Origin: JBFWIW01 sp050253535
GTDB lineage: Bacteria > Bacillota > Clostridia > Oscillospirales > Oscillospiraceae
Direction: 5' to 3'
DNA length: 64,000 bases
Assembly (NCBI GenBank): GCA_050253535.1
Contig: JBFWIW010000004.1
Coordinates: forward strand, 1-64,000
Part shown: one piece after another, positions 59,843 through 64,000 of the stretch
Layout of the letters: each line of letters begins with the position of its first letter
Position numbering within the stretch: the first letter of the stretch is position 1
Translations under genes and position numbers: made by a program
The notes under the pieces: generated by a model
What the model was told of the DNA's origin: nothing
Seen by the model: the letters and a program-made list of their open reading frames with translations, nothing else
Database searches by the model: none

Positions 59843-59856
59843 GTGAGCGTGTTCAG
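59843..59856. promoter_or_regulatory. TetR operator candidate O4 (downstream of the TRAP -10)
   Basis: GTGAGCGTGTTCAG, an imperfect GAAC-N2-GTTC dyad 10 bases after the -10 box, in the position of O2. Confidence 0.6.
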
Positions 59857-60002
59857 TTATTGCTCAAATATTATAATACAGACACGGAAACACCGGAAGA
59901 GAAATAGAAAGTGGAGGGTGGTGCCCGAGGATTTTATAAAAATAAAGCACAGCAATAGATACCGAGGATGACCGGAAATAAATTAAAAACTGGAGGATTG
60001 AA

Positions 60003-61091
60003 ATGAAAAGAATCATTGCTATGTTCTTATCGCTCTGCGCAGTACTCAGTTTCGCCGCCTGCGGACAGCAGGAAAACACAGAATCCACCTCCACCGGTTC
60101 CCCAGAGAAACAGACAACGGCTGATGCCGGCACCGCCTCAAGTACTGCGACGGCAGCCGACGATCCGTTTGCCGATCTTGACCCCGTAAAATGGACGTTT
60201 TCAACCCAAACTACAGCAAATGCGACACCCGCAAAAATAGCACATTGGATCGCCGATGAGGTCTCGACCCGGACGAACGGCAAATTTACGTTAGACGTAT
60301 ATACCGATGCCGTTCTGTACAGTGACCGTGAGTGCATTGAAGCGCTTCAGGCCGGCTCCATTGATGCGGGGCAAGGATCGTACGCGACAATGGCAAAGTT
60401 TGCGCCCCTTGCCGGTGCGACAAGCCTGCCATATCTGTTTGAGAGCTGGGACGATCTTTACGACTTCTGCTTCGGAAGCGAGGCCGTACAGCTTGTATGG
60501 GACGCTATCCAGAAAGACGCGGGTGTTGTGCCGCTTAGCTGCTACAGCTCCGGATTCCGCCATGTAACCAATAACAAGAGACCTATATATACTCTTGATG
60601 ATTTTGTAGGCATAAAGATACGCGTCCAGCAGAGTGATCTTTATATTGCAACTTTTGAAGCCCTGGGCGCATATCCCGTCGCAATGGCCGCCTCTGAAAT
60701 TGCCACTGCCCTTCAGCAGGGCACGGTCGACGCGCAGGAAAATCCGCTTGATACCTTCTACGGCGACGGCAACTATGAATTCCAGAAGTATCTGTCAATG
60801 ACAGGTCATATCGCATCCTTCTCCGGCTATTATGTAAGTCAGAAGTCTTGGGACGCCCTGCCGGATGCCTATAAGGAAATCTACACTGAAGTTACAGAAG
60901 AAGCCGCAAGGTCCATCATGGAGACGGCGCAGAGCGGAGAGGCCGAATACATAGAACTGCTCAAGGAAAAGGATATGGAGATAAATGAGGTCAGCGAAGA
61001 TAACCTGGCGGCTTTTAAATCTGTCTGCAAAGAAGAGGTTTGGCCGCAGTTTGAAGATCAGTATTCGGATTTCCTCGCTCTCATGAAATAA
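60003..61091 (+). CDS. dctP: TRAP transporter substrate-binding lipoprotein (DctP), TetR-linked operon
   Basis: 362 residues. Lipobox SFAAC, Thr/Ser-rich linker, then DctP motifs GIKIRVQQSDLYIATFEALG (with the ligand-binding Arg), YPVAMAASEIATALQQG and VDAQENPLDTFYG. GGAGG precedes the ATG. The promoter lies ~170 bases upstream with two TetR-type sites. Confidence 0.9.
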   Translation: MKRIIAMFLSLCAVLSFAACGQQENTESTSTGSPEKQTTADAGTASSTATAADDPFADLDPVKWTFSTQTTANATPAKIAHWIADEVSTRTNGKFTLDVYTDAVLYSDRECIEALQAGSIDAGQGSYATMAKFAPLAGATSLPYLFESWDDLYDFCFGSEAVQLVWDAIQKDAGVVPLSCYSSGFRHVTNNKRPIYTLDDFVGIKIRVQQSDLYIATFEALGAYPVAMAASEIATALQQGTVDAQENPLDTFYGDGNYEFQKYLSMTGHIASFSGYYVSQKSWDALPDAYKEIYTEVTEEAARSIMETAQSGEAEYIELLKEKDMEINEVSEDNLAAFKSVCKEEVWPQFEDQYSDFLALMK

Positions 61092-61128
61092 GTGCGATAC
61101 ATAAAACTATAAAGATGATATGAAGCGG

Positions 61129-61158
61129 GAGAACCACCCCTTCATTGTGGTGGTTCTC
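61129..61158 (+). terminator. Hairpin between dctP and dctQ (TetR-linked operon)
   Basis: GAGAACCACC and GGTGGTTCTC form a perfect 10-base-pair stem with a 10-base loop. A short T-poor tail suggests partial termination. Confidence 0.65.
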
Positions 61159-61184
61159 ATCTCTTGAAAGAGAGGAACACCTGA

Positions 61185-61694
61185 TTGAAAAAACTTATTA
61201 AAATCAGCGATGCTGTTGACAAGGCAAACAATATTATCGTGGTTATTACAATGATAATTTTTGTAATCGTCATGTTCCTGCAGGTAATTCTGAGAAATGT
61301 GTTTCCAAAATATACGCTGTCATGGGCTGACGGCGTTTGCAGATACTGCTTTATTTGGGCGACCTTCGTTGGTGCGGCTCTTGTTACGAAGCGGAGGAGT
61401 CAGATAACGATAACCGTCATTGTCGACCTCTTCAAAGGCAAATCGAAAGTTTTTATCGAAGTAATGAATGCTCTGTTTTTTCTGTTCGTGCTTGTTTTTA
61501 TTCTCTATTGGGGAATTTACGGCGTAAAGCTCACCATGCCGCAGACGGCGGATGCGCTTAATATTTCGGCAGCGTGGATCTATACGGCGATCCCGCTCGG
61601 TACGTTGGTCTGCATTTTTCAGCTCATAGCCACAACGCTTGAAGACCTTTTCTCCAAAGAGGCACCGACAACAAAGAGAAGGGAGATTGAATAG
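61185..61694 (+). CDS. dctQ: TRAP transporter small permease (DctQ), TetR-linked operon
   Basis: 169 residues, four helices; MFLQVILRNVFPKYTLSWAD is the typical DctQ opening. The start is TTG at 61185 after AGAGGAA. It ends directly at the base before the DctM ATG. Confidence 0.88.
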   Translation: MKKLIKISDAVDKANNIIVVITMIIFVIVMFLQVILRNVFPKYTLSWADGVCRYCFIWATFVGAALVTKRRSQITITVIVDLFKGKSKVFIEVMNALFFLFVLVFILYWGIYGVKLTMPQTADALNISAAWIYTAIPLGTLVCIFQLIATTLEDLFSKEAPTTKRREIE

Positions 61695-62960
61695 ATGAAT
61701 GGCGGTATACTTTTTCTCATACTCTTTGTTACCCTGATACTTGGCATTCCTGTATACGGAGCCATCGGATTTACCTGTATAATTTATATGATAAGCAATA
61801 ATATTGACATGTATATGCTTGTCCAGAGAATGTACTCCGGTATTGACAAGATGTCGCTCATAGCTCTGCCGGGATTCATCATTGCAGGCAACCTCATGGA
61901 TACAGGAGGTCTGGCCAAACGGCTGGTCTCATTCTGTGAAATGTTCGTAACAAAGATTACCGGCGGTCTGGCAATCGTCAGCATTGGCGCATCTGCCTTC
62001 TTCGGAGCTATTTCCGGCTCGAGCGTTGCTACCACAGCGGCCATCGGCGGTTTAATGCTTCCCGAGCTCAAAAAGAGGAACTATCCCGGTGGATACTGCG
62101 CGTCTCTTGCTGCGGCAGGCGGAATACTCGGCGGCATAATTCCACCCAGTATTGGACTCGTTATATATGGCGCGGCAACGGGTACTTCCATAACGGATCT
62201 TTTTAAAGCTGGTGTCAGCGTCGGATTATTTATGGCTCTCAGCGCGATGGTACTATCCTATTTTTATTCAAAGAAACACCACTATGTTTCAGAACCAAAA
62301 CAATACACCTTTAAGAAAGTAGTCGTTACAACAAAGGAAGCCTTGTTTGCGCTAGGTGCTCCGGTCATTATTTTGGGCGGCATCTTCTCTGGGCTGTTCA
62401 CGCCGACAGAGGCTGCGATCGTTGCAATAATCTATTCGCTGATTGTCTGCGGACTCGTTTACAAGGAACTGACTTGGAAGAAGATATGGGATATCATATC
62501 CAAATCGGCCGTAACCTCTGCGGCCATACTTATTATAACAGCTGTAGCTACACTCTTTGGCTGGATTGTTGCCTATGAAAAGATACCGCAGGCCATTCTG
62601 GGCGTGGTTACGTCAGTAACAAGCAGTAAGTATGTTGTGCTTCTGATGATTAATTTCTTCCTTATTATCGCAGGTATGTTTATGAACGGGACTTCAATCG
62701 TCCTCATAACCGCACCGATACTTGTCCCGCTGGCTGCCTCCATGAGCATAAATCCGGTACACTTCGGCATTATGGTAATGGCAAACCTGTCAATCGGAAA
62801 CCTTTCCCCACCGTTCGGAACATGTCTGTATACCGGTTCCATGATAAGCGGAGAGCCTGTAGAGACGGTGGCGAAACACCTTGTACCATTTATGTTAGTG
62901 TATATTGTTGATATCTTAATTGTCATGGTTATTCCATGGATTGCACTTTGCCTTGTTTAA
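61695..62960 (+). CDS. dctM: TRAP transporter large permease (DctM), TetR-linked operon
   Basis: 421 residues, about twelve helices: FFGAISGSSVATTAAIGG, GGILGGIIPPSIGLVIYG and NLSPPFGTCLYTG. It follows DctQ without a gap; the M24-family gene comes 45 bases later and is probably in the same operon. Confidence 0.92.
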   Translation: MNGGILFLILFVTLILGIPVYGAIGFTCIIYMISNNIDMYMLVQRMYSGIDKMSLIALPGFIIAGNLMDTGGLAKRLVSFCEMFVTKITGGLAIVSIGASAFFGAISGSSVATTAAIGGLMLPELKKRNYPGGYCASLAAAGGILGGIIPPSIGLVIYGAATGTSITDLFKAGVSVGLFMALSAMVLSYFYSKKHHYVSEPKQYTFKKVVVTTKEALFALGAPVIILGGIFSGLFTPTEAAIVAIIYSLIVCGLVYKELTWKKIWDIISKSAVTSAAILIITAVATLFGWIVAYEKIPQAILGVVTSVTSSKYVVLLMINFFLIIAGMFMNGTSIVLITAPILVPLAASMSINPVHFGIMVMANLSIGNLSPPFGTCLYTGSMISGEPVETVAKHLVPFMLVYIVDILIVMVIPWIALCLV

Positions 62961-63005
62961 TACAGTATACCAATTAAATTTACATAATTATAAAGGAGAA
63001 GAAAA

Positions 63006-64000
63006 ATGGCTATCAAATTAGGACCGTATTACGGTGCTGCAAGCAATGCTGAGCTAGAGAGAAGACAGAACGCAGCGAGGAAAATTATTGCGGACAAGGG
63101 TCTTGACTGTATCCTTACGGGTGGGCATAACAACGCTCTTGGCGGCGCTGTCAGATACTTTACGGATTTTGCCAATTTGGGTTCTCACATTCAGACTCTT
63201 GTTATTCCAAAAGAGGGCGGCATAGGCATATTTGGCCATTGCGCGTTCAGCGGCGCTCCGATGCCGCCTCCGATACAGAGAGGCATCGAATATGCAAAAG
63301 GCGGACCGTTCCTGACTTCCACCTCTTTCAGCGACGACTACATCCCTATTGAGGTTGTTAAGTTCATGAAGTCAAAGAATATTAAAAAAATCGGATTCCA
63401 TCGTGTCACATCTTTGCCATATCACTTTGTACAATACATACTTGACAATATCGACGGTGCGACGCTGACGAAGGTAGACGATGAGATCGACTATCTGATG
63501 GCTGTCAAATCAGAAGAAGAACTTGAGCGCTGCCGCGAAACCGTCAGGCTTCACGATCAGATTTTTCAGATCATTCCTTCTATTCTCCGTCCCGGACGCA
63601 GAGAGAGAGATATCTCAACAGACCTCAAAAAAGCAGCGTTTGACATGGGAATGGAAGAACTCAACAATACCATGGTCGGCGCGGGTAACCCCAGAGCCCA
63701 GCATAAGCCTTTCCTTCTTCAGAACAATGTTATCAAGGAAGGCGATACAGTTGATATCCTTATTGAGCTGAGCGGTCCCGGCGGATACTGGGGCGAACTT
63801 TCCCGTCCCTGGAGCCTGAGCGACGCCCCCAATGAAGAGTTCCTGCAGGCCGTCAAGGATGCGGTGTATATGCAGGGCGAGCTTGCCAAGATGGCGGTTC
63901 CCGGGCTTCCCAGTATAGAGATCACCAAAGCTCTGCACAAGTTCCAGGATGAGCACGGGTATAAGCGCTCCGACGGGCTTTTCGGACACGGGCAGGGTTT
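63006..64000 (+). CDS. M24-family (creatinase/Xaa-Pro peptidase-like) protein, 3' end outside window
   Basis: 331 codons are visible before the edge. The N-terminal creatinase-type domain (ERRQNAARKIIADKGLDCIL) is followed by the pita-bread domain (EELERCRETVRLHDQIF, GAGNPRAQHKP). At the first metal-ligand positions, where peptidases carry two Asp, this protein has VDILIELSGPGGYWGELSR, with Glu at both likely places; later ligands are beyond the edge except GHGQG. It may therefore be a non-peptidase M24 enzyme such as a creatinase- or DMSP-lyase-like hydrolase acting on the TRAP substrate. AAAGGAG precedes the ATG. Confidence 0.8.
   Translation, partial: MAIKLGPYYGAASNAELERRQNAARKIIADKGLDCILTGGHNNALGGAVRYFTDFANLGSHIQTLVIPKEGGIGIFGHCAFSGAPMPPPIQRGIEYAKGGPFLTSTSFSDDYIPIEVVKFMKSKNIKKIGFHRVTSLPYHFVQYILDNIDGATLTKVDDEIDYLMAVKSEEELERCRETVRLHDQIFQIIPSILRPGRRERDISTDLKKAAFDMGMEELNNTMVGAGNPRAQHKPFLLQNNVIKEGDTVDILIELSGPGGYWGELSRPWSLSDAPNEEFLQAVKDAVYMQGELAKMAVPGLPSIEITKALHKFQDEHGYKRSDGLFGHGQG

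Overview
The window comes from a draft assembly (two 100-N scaffold gaps, at 10573-10672 and 17635-17734) of an endospore-forming Firmicute, most likely a member of Clostridia. The grounds are a GerAB-type germinant permease at the left edge, many TTG starts with strong purine-rich Shine-Dalgarno sites, intrinsic terminators, a TPP-riboswitch thi operon with the short form of ThiC, S-layer-homology proteins and several TRAP transporters. I cannot name the genus. No rRNA, tRNA, CRISPR array, transposase or phage gene is visible.

Left part (1-9.5 kb): the end of a ger operon, then a PucR-type regulator, a D-hydantoinase/dihydropyrimidinase and an M20 amidohydrolase. After a terminator comes an ABC importer (ATPase, two permeases, a THI5-like lipoprotein). 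Together they look like import and hydrolysis of a cyclic amide such as a hydantoin or dihydropyrimidine. From 9.5 to 12.7 kb there is a TadG-like protein with a long run of Asn-Gly-Ser repeats, interrupted by a gap, and an ammonium transporter fused to a PII domain.

Envelope cluster (13-23.6 kb): an FHA-FtsW fusion, a class B penicillin-binding protein, an HTH protein, a membrane Ser/Thr kinase, an S-layer-homology protein, small membrane proteins (one apparently frameshifted), a 518-residue HTH protein and a lipoprotein with DnaJ-like cysteine motifs. The kinase is split only by an assembly gap whose two flanks are the same 127 bases; collapsing the duplication restores one reading frame.

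Middle (23.7-41 kb): nadE, a ZIP metal transporter, a lone pseudopilin, small proteins, and a thiDCME operon preceded by two complete TPP riboswitch/terminator units in series. One of two copies of a structured ~143-base repeat sits in that leader. Then follow a Cache-HAMP-PAS-GGDEF-HD-GYP protein with a degraded HD site, a ferritin-like protein, an AbrB-type regulator and a three-gene membrane glycosylation set (GT2, GtrA, GT-C).

Right part (41.7-64 kb): three TRAP transporter operons. The first, on the minus strand, carries PdxA2, a DUF1537 kinase, two dehydrogenases and a PPC-domain protein and fits catabolism of a four-carbon acid sugar, with a PrpR-like regulator at its end. The second follows two tandem bicupin genes and is divergent from a LysR regulator. 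The third follows a TetR regulator. The TetR promoter and the third TRAP promoter share the same layout, each with two GAAC-N2-GTTC-like sites flanking the -35/-10 core, so direct control by this TetR is likely. An M24 peptidase-family gene runs off the right edge.
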